48,715 nucleotides of DNA. Source: a candidate division FCPU426 bacterium. GTDB taxonomy: Bacteria; Oederibacteriota; JAAXVQ01; JAUVAV01. The DNA is taken from NCBI GenBank assembly GCA_030591525.1, contig JAUVAV010000026.1:1-48715 (forward strand), written 5' to 3'. Below are positions 8,031-15,689 of this stretch, in pieces; the first letter of the stretch is position 1, and each line of letters opens with the position of its first letter. The notes under the pieces are model-generated. The model had not been told where the DNA came from, ran no database searches, and saw only the letters and a list, made by a program, of their open reading frames with translations. A program made the position numbers and the translations under genes.

Positions 8031-9344
8031 GTGAGCAAAACCTTCATTTTAGACACTAACGTAGTACTGCATAATCCTCAAGCCCTAACTATGTTTGGTG
8101 ACAACGAGGTAGTTGTTCCCATTGTCGCGTTGGAAGAATTGGATAAATTCAAGAAACTTAATGATGAAAAGGGTAAAAATGCCAGAAGCGTATCCCGCTT
8201 TATTGACAGCCTGCGTCCCACCGGCTCCCTGGCCAAGGGGATTAAAATGAAGAGCGGCGGCAGCCTTCAGGTCATGGTGCAAATGCCGGAGATTAACCTG
8301 CCGGGACTGGAAGGTCACAAGATCGATAACCGGATATTGGCCTTGGCTCTGAGCTTGCAAAAAAACGGGAAGAAGAATGTCCGCCTGATAACCAAGGACG
8401 TGAATCTGAGAGTGAAGGCCGACGCTTACGGCGTGATGGCCGAGGATTTTGAAAGCCATAAAGTAAACATCGATGAGTTATATTCCGGAGTTCTCAAGCT
8501 GGAAGTTCCGGCCGAACAAATCACCCGGTTTCACGAGGAAAAACATTTCCCGCTTTCCCAGCAGGATATATGTCCCAATCAATTTGTGGTTTTAAAGGAC
8601 GACTCCGGCAAATCCCGTCCGAGCGCATCCGGAAAAGTAAATGGGGAGGGAAGCATAGTGGTGCCGCTGGCTTTCGGAGACCAGGAGATTTGGTCGGTCA
8701 AGGCCCGAAATCTGCGGCAGAAATTTGCACTCGAACTCTTGCTGGATAATGATATTCCCCTGGTAACCCTGGTAGGCCCGGCCGGAACCGGCAAGACGCT
8801 GCTGGCATTGGCTGCCGCGCTACGGACTACGCTGGATGAGAGAGCCTTCCGTAAAATTTTGGTGAGCCGGCCGGTAATCCCGCTCGGCCGGGATATCGGA
8901 TTTCTTCCCGGAACCAAGGAGGAAAAGATTGCTCCCTGGATGCAGCCAATCTTCGATAATCTGGAATTCCTGATGGATAAGAACGGTGAATCCGAGGAAA
9001 CCGGGGAGGGAACCATGCATTATCTGCTGGAGAGCGGAAAAATTATGCTGGAATCCCTGACCTACATTCGCGGACGTTCAATCCCCAAACAGTATATAAT
9101 TATAGATGAAGCTCAGAATCTTACTCCCCACGAAGTGAAAACCATTGTATCCCGGGCCGGCATGGGTTCTAAAGTGGTTTTAACCGGTGATCCCTATCAA
9201 ATTGACAACCCTTACCTTGATTCCAATTCTAACGGCCTGACCTATCTGGTCGAGCATTTTAAATCCCAGAAATTATTTGGACATATTACGCTGTCCAAGA
9301 GCGAACGCTCACCCTTGGCGGCCCTGGCGGCGGAATTACTTTAA
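8031..9344 (+). CDS. PhoH family ATPase with N-terminal PIN domain (YlaK type)
   Basis: A 437-residue two-domain protein. Residues 1-145 are a PIN ribonuclease-type domain with the acidic start FILDTNVVLHNP (D8), EELDKFK, and DNRILALAL followed by LITKDVNLRVKA. Residues ~220-437 are the PhoH ATPase with Walker A GPAGTGKT (~249-256), Walker B IIIDEAQN (~357) and a TGDPYQID sensor region. PIN-PhoH proteins are linked to ATP- or GTP-driven RNA unwinding and cleavage; the exact RNA substrates are unknown. The start is GTG, with GAGG six bases upstream. Its 5' gap is occupied by a repeat, so it is probably transcribed separately from ilvE. Confidence 0.93.
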   Translation: MSKTFILDTNVVLHNPQALTMFGDNEVVVPIVALEELDKFKKLNDEKGKNARSVSRFIDSLRPTGSLAKGIKMKSGGSLQVMVQMPEINLPGLEGHKIDNRILALALSLQKNGKKNVRLITKDVNLRVKADAYGVMAEDFESHKVNIDELYSGVLKLEVPAEQITRFHEEKHFPLSQQDICPNQFVVLKDDSGKSRPSASGKVNGEGSIVVPLAFGDQEIWSVKARNLRQKFALELLLDNDIPLVTLVGPAGTGKTLLALAAALRTTLDERAFRKILVSRPVIPLGRDIGFLPGTKEEKIAPWMQPIFDNLEFLMDKNGESEETGEGTMHYLLESGKIMLESLTYIRGRSIPKQYIIIDEAQNLTPHEVKTIVSRAGMGSKVVLTGDPYQIDNPYLDSNSNGLTYLVEHFKSQKLFGHITLSKSERSPLAALAAELL

Positions 9345-9420
9345 TACACTAGTGTTGCGTTTCAGAAATTCTATTAATATGTCACCCTAATATTGATAGT
9401 ATTATAACCAGAATTACCGG

Positions 9421-9449
9421 GTAGAGACGCCCAATTTGGGCGTCTCTAC
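9421..9449. repeat. perfect palindrome, GTAGAGACGC family
   Basis: gtagagacgccca is followed by tt and t-gggcgtctctac. It is related in style to the GTAGGGGC palindromes but with GTAGAGAC ends. It lies mid-gap (9345-9563). The rest of that gap contains only the candidate ribosome-binding site AGGAG at 9546-9550. Confidence 0.7.
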
Positions 9450-9563
9450 AAATGATGCGATCCGGGAAATTCGGACAGGTCAGAAACAGCAGGGGTTTTC
9501 CGACAGGCTTCTGGCCGAGACGTGCCCACCCACTACAGGTTCTTTAGGAGAAGATATTACACC

Positions 9564-9944
9564 ATGGCGCGGATAGGGGCTGATATTCTCCTGGGTCTGC
9601 ATTTTCTCTGGGTGCTGTTCATGCTGCTGGGTTTTCCTTTGGCATGGTTTTTAAAAAGCCGCAGGATACGTTTATGGCATGCGATAGGACTGGCAAGTTA
9701 TATCCTGCTGGCTGTGTTCAACAGGTTTTGTCCCTTGACTTTAGGAGAGGAAGTTCTGCGCCGCCAGGCTGAGCCGGGCTTTACTTACCATGGTTCTTTT
9801 TTAGCCGGCTGGCTGGAGAAGTTGATATATGTTGAGAATTGGGGCGCGCCGCTCTGGATTTTCCGGCTGCTGGCGGGTATTTACCTAGCGCTGGTTTTTT
9901 CCTCTTGGTGGTGGTGGCCCAGGAATAAAAAGCCGGGAGATTAA
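9564..9944 (+). CDS. DUF2784 family membrane protein
   Basis: A 126-residue protein with three or four hydrophobic helices. It has the family hallmark CPLTLGEEVLRRQ followed by a Tyr-His-Gly-Ser-Phe loop and a final helix; these match DUF2784, a small membrane family of unknown function. The ATG at 9564 is preferred over the in-frame ATG at 9522 because the longer start would add a non-family tail and lacks a ribosome-binding site; AGGAG lies at 9546-9550, 13 bases upstream of 9564, which is rather far. The stop is separated from the next start by a single base, so the two genes are translationally coupled. Confidence 0.8.
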   Translation: MARIGADILLGLHFLWVLFMLLGFPLAWFLKSRRIRLWHAIGLASYILLAVFNRFCPLTLGEEVLRRQAEPGFTYHGSFLAGWLEKLIYVENWGAPLWIFRLLAGIYLALVFSSWWWWPRNKKPGD

Positions 9945-9945
9945 C

Positions 9946-11547
9946 ATGCGGGTTTTCCGTGAGAAAGCCGGGAGGATAGGTATTCTACTCGTCGGCTTGA
10001 CCAGCGGCGTCTTTCTCGGGGGCCGGCCGATCGCGGCCGAAACTTTATCCGTTAAGATATTAAAAGCCTGCCAGGTATTGGAAACCGTCCGTCCGGTTTC
10101 GCAACCCGGCCGGATTGAAGAGTTGGAAATATTTCTATTGGCAGCGGCTTATGAGGAACTGGGTCAGAGCCGGGAAGCGGGTCAATATTATCAATACCTG
10201 GCTGATTTTTATGCTGCCAGCCCCCTGGTATCACTGCTTCCGGAAACTTTGCAGCCGGGATCCTATCTGTCTGAATTTAATCCGGATCCTGATTTTTCCC
10301 GCTTGGTAAAGAACGCGTACAGTGATATCTTGAAATCACGCAAATCGAATGTTATTCTCAACCTGGAACAGTTCGCTCGGCTTTTAACCGCCTTGGTGCA
10401 TACCCCGTCAGCCTTACGGGAGACCGGAGGAGTGGAGCTTTTTCTGAAAGAGTATCCGGAAGCGCCCTACGCCGGCTGGGCGGCTTATCAGGCGGCTTGG
10501 CAGCAGCGTTTGCAGAGCGGAGAAAACCCGGAAGTACTCCGGGAGTTTTGGGCCGGGCATAAGTCCCATCCGCTGGGGCGAGAGGCCCGGGAAGCCGTGG
10601 AAGTAGAGAATTTTTCTCCAGTCCGCCTGGCCCGGCTTTCGTCCCTGCTTCCGGGCCGGGGGGAGGAGATACTGGAACCGGGTTTAAGCGTATCATCAAC
10701 CTGGATGTATTATGAAGCGCTTTACCTGGCAGGCACCATTGGATTCGCCCTGGCTGCCCAGCAGGGCCCGCGTCTGGAAAATCTGACCGGAGCCTTGATA
10801 TTTGCCAATTTACTAATACTTAATCACCGCTCCAGTGCGGAAAAAACCTATTATATGGCTCGCCGCCGCAATCAGGCCGAACGGAGAAAATTTATTCTCG
10901 ATCGCCTGGAAAAGCCGATTACGGGAACCGGGCGTTTTAACCTGCCGTCTAAACCTAAGCCGGAGGCCGGGCCTTGCGCCAACGATTTATTGCTTTCCTT
11001 GTGCTATCAGACCGGAGGGGTGGCGGAAGGGTTTCGGCACTCCGGAATAATCCGGGAAGATGAATTGACCAATCTCGGTTTCCGCGCCGAGTATGTAAGG
11101 AGCGCGCTGGATATATGGCGTTCTGGAAAAATTTCTTTAGGTCTGGCCCTGGCGCCGTTTGCGCGGTGTTTTTTTAATCAAGCCGGACCGGCGCCCGGGA
11201 GGAATCCGGACTGCGGGATGAAAATCCACGAAGCCGCGGCCGGCGTAGAATTAGCCTGCCTGACCAGGTTGGCATTAGGCGGAGGATGGCTCCAAGCAAG
11301 GATTTCAGGCGGTCCGGCTTGGCGGCAAAGGGGGTTCTCGGTTTCCGGCCTTTCTTACCGGGAACAGGGATCAGCGCTTAGCGGGTCTCTGGACCTGGCA
11401 TGGGGAGGAGCGAGCGGAACCTACTGGCGCGTCGGAGTTGTGCTGGACGATTCATTTCAATCCGGGGAGGTGAAAGTCGCGGATCAGACACTTGCAGTAC
11501 CTTCAATCAGCCTGGGGATTCAATTCGGCTTAGGCGTGCGGTTCTAA
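9946..11547 (+). CDS. exported protein with helical repeats and barrel-like C-terminus
   Basis: A 533-residue protein with a Sec-type signal peptide: basic start, hydrophobic stretch IGILLVGLTSGVFLGG, probable cleavage after the AAA-type site before ETLS (~residue 30). Residues ~35-110 look like TPR-style helices (LAAAYEELGQSREAGQYYQYLADFY). The last ~110 residues alternate short beta strands (ALGGGWLQARISG, YWRVGVVLDDS) and end in GLGVRF, a terminal aromatic as found in outer-membrane barrels and autotransporter-like proteins. Location in the outer membrane or periplasm is inferred. I do not recognise a family. It starts one base after the DUF2784 stop. Confidence 0.6.
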   Translation: MRVFREKAGRIGILLVGLTSGVFLGGRPIAAETLSVKILKACQVLETVRPVSQPGRIEELEIFLLAAAYEELGQSREAGQYYQYLADFYAASPLVSLLPETLQPGSYLSEFNPDPDFSRLVKNAYSDILKSRKSNVILNLEQFARLLTALVHTPSALRETGGVELFLKEYPEAPYAGWAAYQAAWQQRLQSGENPEVLREFWAGHKSHPLGREAREAVEVENFSPVRLARLSSLLPGRGEEILEPGLSVSSTWMYYEALYLAGTIGFALAAQQGPRLENLTGALIFANLLILNHRSSAEKTYYMARRRNQAERRKFILDRLEKPITGTGRFNLPSKPKPEAGPCANDLLLSLCYQTGGVAEGFRHSGIIREDELTNLGFRAEYVRSALDIWRSGKISLGLALAPFARCFFNQAGPAPGRNPDCGMKIHEAAAGVELACLTRLALGGGWLQARISGGPAWRQRGFSVSGLSYREQGSALSGSLDLAWGGASGTYWRVGVVLDDSFQSGEVKVADQTLAVPSISLGIQFGLGVRF

Positions 11548-11629
11548 AGCTGGCACGCTGAAAAATGCCTGCGGTTGACCGTGGGCGGGATTTTTTCAGA
11601 AACATACTACTTCAACTGCGAGGGAAACC

Positions 11630-11953
11630 ATGGAAAAAAACAACCGAAGAGTCTTTCGAAGAGTCATCGTGGAATTGGAGGTTGATTACCGCCGGCCGGA
11701 CGGCAAGTTACGCAGTTCCGCCTGCCGCGATTTGTCCGCCGGCGGACTGAAACTTCAAACCCCGGAAGCGCTGCCGGTGAGTACGCCGGTAGAAGTGATT
11801 TTACATGTGCCGGGAATACAAGGAGAGGAAATTATCCGCCGTTCAGGAGTTGTAGTCTGGAACCAACCGGAGGTACCGGATGAGCAGGGCCGCATCTGGG
11901 GCATAAAATTTGACGAGCTTTTAGCCGATGAATTGGCGGACATGATCAAGTAA
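11630..11953 (+). CDS. PilZ domain protein (third of three)
   Basis: A 107-residue single-domain protein with the best c-di-GMP site of the three: RRVFRRV supplies the arginine motif and RDLSAGGLKL the D-x-S-x-x-G loop. It probably acts as a stand-alone c-di-GMP adaptor; no output domain is present. GAGGGA precedes the ATG by a few bases. It follows the exported barrel-like protein by ~80 bases and may share its transcript, but no direct functional tie can be read from the sequence. Confidence 0.88.
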   Translation: MEKNNRRVFRRVIVELEVDYRRPDGKLRSSACRDLSAGGLKLQTPEALPVSTPVEVILHVPGIQGEEIIRRSGVVVWNQPEVPDEQGRIWGIKFDELLADELADMIK

Positions 11954-12006
11954 GCCGGATAGCCGTGTAATATCTTAGCCGTTCGTCATGGCATTACCGG
12001 GCAATT

Positions 12007-12034
12007 GTAGGGGCGTTTAATTAAACGCCCCTAC
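12007..12034. repeat. perfect 28-bp REP-like palindrome, GTAGGGGC family
   Basis: gtaggggcgtttaa followed exactly by ttaaacgcccctac. It is the cleanest member of the family in the window and lies in the 471-bp non-coding gap 11954-12424. Confidence 0.85.
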
Positions 12035-12065
12035 ATCCCCGAGGGCGGCATATCCCAGCTTTCTA

Positions 12066-12372
12066 CGAGCCTGAGCACTTAGTCTAGAATTCAATTATTC
12101 CCCTCCCATCAAGGGAGAGGAATAATTTGTGGTTCTTCGGAGTAAAATTCAATTTTTTTCACAGCTTCTAAGTAATTGGTTACATTACTGGCTATTCCAT
12201 GATTGACAATCCGCAGCGGAGAAAAGTATAATTTGATGCTGGGAGCTTGAGCAATTAGTCGGTTTTTTGAGAGTGGATAGTAGAAAGTAGACCGCATTTG
12301 AGATATTTTATCTAATTTCTACTCTCGAATCTCAAATGCTCTGGAGCCTGAGCAACTAATTGCTCAGGCTCC
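12066..12372. repeat. cluster of GGAGYYTGAGCAATTAGTC repeats with nested inverted repeats
   Basis: Three copies of a gagcytgagcaattagtc-like core occur here: 12066-12085, 12241-12260 and 12343-12372. The last is a near-perfect hairpin with arms ggagcctgagcaa / ttgctcaggctcc. Between copies two and three there is another nested inverted repeat (gagagtggatagtag / ctactctc and gcatttgagat / atctcaaatgc). A fourth copy ends the first giant gene at 28988-29034. No gene is evident in this stretch. Confidence 0.7.
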
Positions 12373-12424
12373 TTGGAGGCATGGCTTGTCCTGTCTCGGC
12401 AGCCGGGAAGTTGAGGTAAAAAAT

Positions 12425-13504
12425 ATGCGTATGCTAATGGCTTATGTAATAGGATTTGCAATTGTAAATCTAACGGCGGGATGCGCCGTGCCGCCGGCTT
12501 CATTTACACCGCCTGCCGGAACTGAAAGCGGGCTCCGGGTGCTGAAGCGAATCCGGGTCGGGTTCAATCCTATTGGAGTGGCGGTTACGGATGACGGCGC
12601 TTTTGTGTATGTAGCCAACAGTACCAGTAACTCGGTTTCCAAGATAGCCACCGCTGCCATGCGGGTAGTCTCCACCATTCAGGTCAGCGAGAGTCCGGCC
12701 TGGATCGCTCTGGAACCCAAGGCCGGATTGGTTGGCATAACCGCCCGCGAGGGCCGGGTCCTGACTTTGCTGGATATAGCCGGGAATTATTTGATCAACA
12801 ACATTGCGTTGGATTTTTCTCCGGAGCAAATAGCCATTCATCCTTCCGGCCGCCTGGCATACCTGAGTAACAGCAGTGATTTCAACCTGACGATTATTGA
12901 CTTGGAAAAACGCCGGGTCTTGAAAAAAGTAACCATGAACAGCGAAACGGCGGGGTTGGCAATAACTCCCGATGGACAGTATGTATATGTAAGTACGCGG
13001 GGCCAGCATTACAACCTTATGATAGTCTCTACCCGGGAGCATGCGGTTACGGCCCGCGCCAGCGCCGGATCGGCGCCGGTGGCGATTGCCATGTGTCCCG
13101 GAGGCAAATATGCATATATCGCCAACCATGATTCGGATGATATAACCATGGTGTATATTCCGGAGCATCATCCCACCGTGAATATACCCGTAGGTTCGGG
13201 ACCCATAGACCTGGCGGTAACGCCCAGTGGGAAATATATCTATGTTACCTGCCATAGGGACAACACCATTGCCGTGGTGGAGGCAGCCAGCCAGAAAGTA
13301 GTTCACCGGCTTAAATTGGAAGTCTCGCCCTGCGGAATCGCTTTCTCTCCGGACGGCGCGATGGCCTTTGTCGCAAATTACGAATTTAAAAGTCCTGATC
13401 AGCATGCTCTGGCCGCCTCGCCCCAACTGGCCTTGGGAACCGGGGCTGCCCACCGCATTAATAATAACACCCTGATGGTCATTACCACCGGGCCCTACCG
13501 CTAA
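12425..13504 (+). CDS. YncE-like beta-propeller lipoprotein
   Basis: About 359 residues. The N-terminus has a hydrophobic stretch and a lipobox LTAGC with the lipidated cysteine at residue 20, so the mature protein should be anchored to a membrane facing the periplasm. The rest is a series of ~40-residue repeats with the phrase GVAVTDDGAFVYVANST, ITPDGQYVYVST, CPGGKYAYIANHDSD, VTPSGKYIYVTCH and FSPDGAMAFVANYE, typical of the seven-bladed YncE/40-residue YVTN propeller family. Such proteins are usually binding or scaffolding surfaces, not enzymes. ATG 12425 is chosen over ATG 12386 because it gives a proper lipoprotein signal and follows GTTGAGGT. glgA starts 13 bases after its stop. Confidence 0.88.
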   Translation: MRMLMAYVIGFAIVNLTAGCAVPPASFTPPAGTESGLRVLKRIRVGFNPIGVAVTDDGAFVYVANSTSNSVSKIATAAMRVVSTIQVSESPAWIALEPKAGLVGITAREGRVLTLLDIAGNYLINNIALDFSPEQIAIHPSGRLAYLSNSSDFNLTIIDLEKRRVLKKVTMNSETAGLAITPDGQYVYVSTRGQHYNLMIVSTREHAVTARASAGSAPVAIAMCPGGKYAYIANHDSDDITMVYIPEHHPTVNIPVGSGPIDLAVTPSGKYIYVTCHRDNTIAVVEAASQKVVHRLKLEVSPCGIAFSPDGAMAFVANYEFKSPDQHALAASPQLALGTGAAHRINNNTLMVITTGPYR

Positions 13505-13517
13505 ACCGGCTCCTGGA

Positions 13518-14963
13518 ATGAAAATACTTTTTCCTGTTTCCGAATGTGTTCCCTATGCCAAGACCGGCGGTCTGGCGGACGTGGCGGCAGCCTTGCCTGA
13601 AGCCCTGGTCCGGCTTGGGCATGAAGTCCACGTTGTAATGCCGCTTTATCGCCAGGTTAAATCTTCGGGTGTTAAATTGCTTTCGGCATCCCAACCCCTG
13701 CCAATAACTCTCGGCGACCGGGTTATATCCGGACGGGCGTTCCGCGCCCGGAAGACGTGTAAGGCGTTAACCAGGCATTTTATAAGTTGCGATGAGTTCT
13801 TCGACCGGCCGGAAATGTACCATTCCCCGGAAGGCGATTATCTGGACAATGACCAGCGTTTTATTTTTTTCTGCCAAGCCGTCCTGGCGTTGGGCCAAAA
13901 CCTGGGAATTAAGTGGGATATAGTGCATTGCCATGATTGGCATACCGGCTTGATCCCGGTTTATCTCAAAACCCAATCTGCCCGTAAGCCGGCCTACGCT
14001 CGCGCCCGTAGCCTAATGACCATTCACAACCTGGCCTTTCAGGGGCTTTTCCCTAAGAGCAGTTTTGCATTGACCGGGCTTCCCGGTTCATTTTTCGCCC
14101 CGGAAGGATTGGAATTTTGGGGGCGCTGGAATTTTCTTAAAGCCGGGTTGGTTTATTCGGATTGGATTAATAGCGTGTCCCGGACTTATGCCGAAGAAAT
14201 ACAGACTCCGGAAGCCGGCTGCGGTCTGGATGGAGTTTTGCGTAACCGTTGCCGGGTACTTTCCGGCATATTAAATGGGGTGGATTATTCACTTTGGAAT
14301 CCGGAAGAGGATCCCTATCTGCCGGTGCATTTCCAAGCCGGCCGCATGGGGCCGAAGGCGGAAATCAAAGCCCGTCTGCTGACCGAACAAGGTCTCCATC
14401 CTGCGGCGACGGCCCCCTTGATCGGGATCGTCGGCCGCCTGGACAATCAAAAGGGGTTTGATATTCTGGCGGAAATAATCGGAAAGATAATGAACTTGAA
14501 TATTCAAATAATCCTGCTGGGCACTGGAATGAAAAAATACCATGATCTTTTTTTGCGCCTCAAGGCCAAATTTCCCGGCAAAATGGCTTTGATCTTGAGA
14601 TTCGACAATGCCTTGGCACATAAAATTTACGCGGGCTCGGATTTATTTCTCATGCCCAGCCGGTACGAACCTTGCGGCCTGGGGCAAATGATCAGCATGC
14701 GCTACGGTTCCATACCCGTCGTGCGCCGTACCGGTGGTCTGGCAGATACAGTGATCGATTTTAACGGTTACCAAGGCAATGGTTTCACATTTGGGCCCTA
14801 TACCGGAGAGGCGCTGCTAGGGACCTTAAAGCACGCTCTAGGAGTTTTTAAGGATAAACCGGCCTGGACGCGCTTGATGAAAAACGCCATGAGCGCTGAT
14901 TTCTCCTGGGAGCGCTCCGCCGGAGAATACCAAAAGCTGTATCAAAAAATTATTTCCCAATAG
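13518..14963 (+). CDS. glgA: glycogen synthase (ADP-glucose, GT5)
   Basis: A 481-residue GT-B enzyme of CAZy family GT5 that extends alpha-1,4-glucan using a nucleotide-glucose donor in the cytoplasm. Diagnostic sites: K15-T-G-G-L at the N-terminus (donor binding), HCHDWHTGLIP (~137-147), LNGVDYSLWNP, VGRLDNQKGFD, and the C-terminal PSRYEPCGLGQMISMRYGSIPVV with RRTGGLADTV. All usual glgA landmarks are present, so it should be active. The close spacing to the propeller lipoprotein suggests a shared transcript. Its position just before a giant protein containing phosphohexomutase and phosphoglucose isomerase domains is notable, although a tRNA and promoter intervene. Confidence 0.95.
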   Translation: MKILFPVSECVPYAKTGGLADVAAALPEALVRLGHEVHVVMPLYRQVKSSGVKLLSASQPLPITLGDRVISGRAFRARKTCKALTRHFISCDEFFDRPEMYHSPEGDYLDNDQRFIFFCQAVLALGQNLGIKWDIVHCHDWHTGLIPVYLKTQSARKPAYARARSLMTIHNLAFQGLFPKSSFALTGLPGSFFAPEGLEFWGRWNFLKAGLVYSDWINSVSRTYAEEIQTPEAGCGLDGVLRNRCRVLSGILNGVDYSLWNPEEDPYLPVHFQAGRMGPKAEIKARLLTEQGLHPAATAPLIGIVGRLDNQKGFDILAEIIGKIMNLNIQIILLGTGMKKYHDLFLRLKAKFPGKMALILRFDNALAHKIYAGSDLFLMPSRYEPCGLGQMISMRYGSIPVVRRTGGLADTVIDFNGYQGNGFTFGPYTGEALLGTLKHALGVFKDKPAWTRLMKNAMSADFSWERSAGEYQKLYQKIISQ

Positions 14964-15026
14964 GCCACAATTACCTTGCAAGTTCAGAGAACATCATTTA
15001 TATTACTTCTTCTTAATAATAGGTGA

Positions 15027-15164
15027 TTTTGCTGCAAAACGCTTTTGGCTGTCTTTGCGAGGAGCGGTAGCGACGAAGCAATCTCGATTTTATAAAGATA
15101 AATTCAGATTGCCACACTCCCTTTGGTCGCTCGCAATGACTTCTGAGGGGGTTTTGCAGCAGAA
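15027..15164. mobile_element. MITE-like inverted repeat element upstream of tRNA-Glu
   Basis: Outer inverted repeats ttttgctgcaaaac (15027-15040) and gttttgcagcagaa (15151-15164) flank inner arms gtctttgcgaggagcgg... (15051-15084) and ...cggt/ttggtcgctcgcaatgac (15106-15140). The inner arms belong to a well-known class of dispersed elements carrying TTGCGAGGAGCG and GAAGCAATCTC. There is no coding capacity; the element is non-autonomous. It fills most of the gap 14964-15179. Confidence 0.75.
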
Positions 15165-15179
15165 TCATAGACTGTTTAC

Positions 15180-15255
15180 GTCCCCATCGTCTAGAGGCCT
15201 AGGACATCGCGCTTTCAATGCGACGACACGGGTTCGAATCCCGTTGGGGACGCCA
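15180..15255 (+). tRNA. tRNA-Glu (anticodon UUC)
   Basis: A complete cloverleaf can be folded: acceptor GTCCCCA / TGGGGAC, D arm around CTAGAGGCCTAG, anticodon stem TCGCG / TGCGA with loop CTTTCAA giving anticodon TTC, variable region, and T arm ACGGG-TTCGAAT-CCCGT. The discriminator base is G and CCA is encoded (15253-15255). All are normal for tRNA-Glu. Confidence 0.95.
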
Positions 15256-15281
15256 AAATTTTCGCGAAGCGAAAATTTTGG
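15253..15281. repeat. hairpin overlapping the tRNA 3' CCA
   Basis: ccaaaattttcgc, a gaa loop, and gcgaaaattttgg form a perfect inverted repeat that starts with the CCA of the tRNA. It could help 3' processing or be a palindromic insertion at the tRNA end. It has no T-run of its own. Confidence 0.7.
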
Positions 15282-15408
15282 CAGAGCAACTGAAAACAGA
15301 AAAATGAGAAGTATAATTTTCAGTTGCGGTCAGTTATCAGTTTTCTGTTTTCACGCTTTTTCTTTGCCTTTTCGCGCCTATTCTTTCCCCCGGCCTTCCG
15401 GTATATAG

Positions 15409-15437
15409 GGGCAGACCTCCGGGTCCGCCCTTTTTTT
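15409..15437 (+). terminator. probable Rho-independent terminator
   Basis: gggcagacc, loop tcc, gggtccgccc with one mismatch, followed directly by TTTTTTT (15431-15437). It would end transcripts coming from the tRNA. The hairpin itself resembles a member of the TAGGGGC palindrome family. From 15438 to 15603 nothing recognisable was seen. Confidence 0.55.
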
Positions 15438-15603
15438 ATGCTCCGGCAGGGCGCACCTGCGAAGTCCTTTACACACCCGTCAAGGGGATTTTCTAAAAAA
15501 TGGCCTTTAGCGACACATCCATTACTATTACCCTGTAAATGTAGCAAAATAAAACAAGCGACAAAATAAATATAAATAATCATAAAAATAATGTGGTCTC
15601 GAC

Positions 15604-15632
15604 TTGATATTGACGATTTTTAATGATATACT
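15604..15632 (+). promoter_or_regulatory. sigma-70 promoter of giant gene 1
   Basis: TTGATA (15604-15609), 17-bp spacer, TATACT (15627-15632). The start codon is about 57 bp further on. The same layout precedes the other three giant genes. Confidence 0.75.
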
Positions 15633-15689
15633 TCCACTATATTTAAAAATGACCACTAACATTAAATAAATATTCACGGAGTTAAAGAG

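Noticed and set aside
12500-13453. Long reverse-strand ORF of 317 codons
   Set aside because: It lies entirely opposite the beta-propeller lipoprotein gene, whose YVTN-type repeats are unmistakable; the reverse frame has no family features.
15055-15408. Forward ORF of 117 codons spanning the tRNA region
   Set aside because: It is made of the MITE arms, the tRNA-Glu and the hairpin that follows; it has no ribosome-binding site and no protein-like composition.
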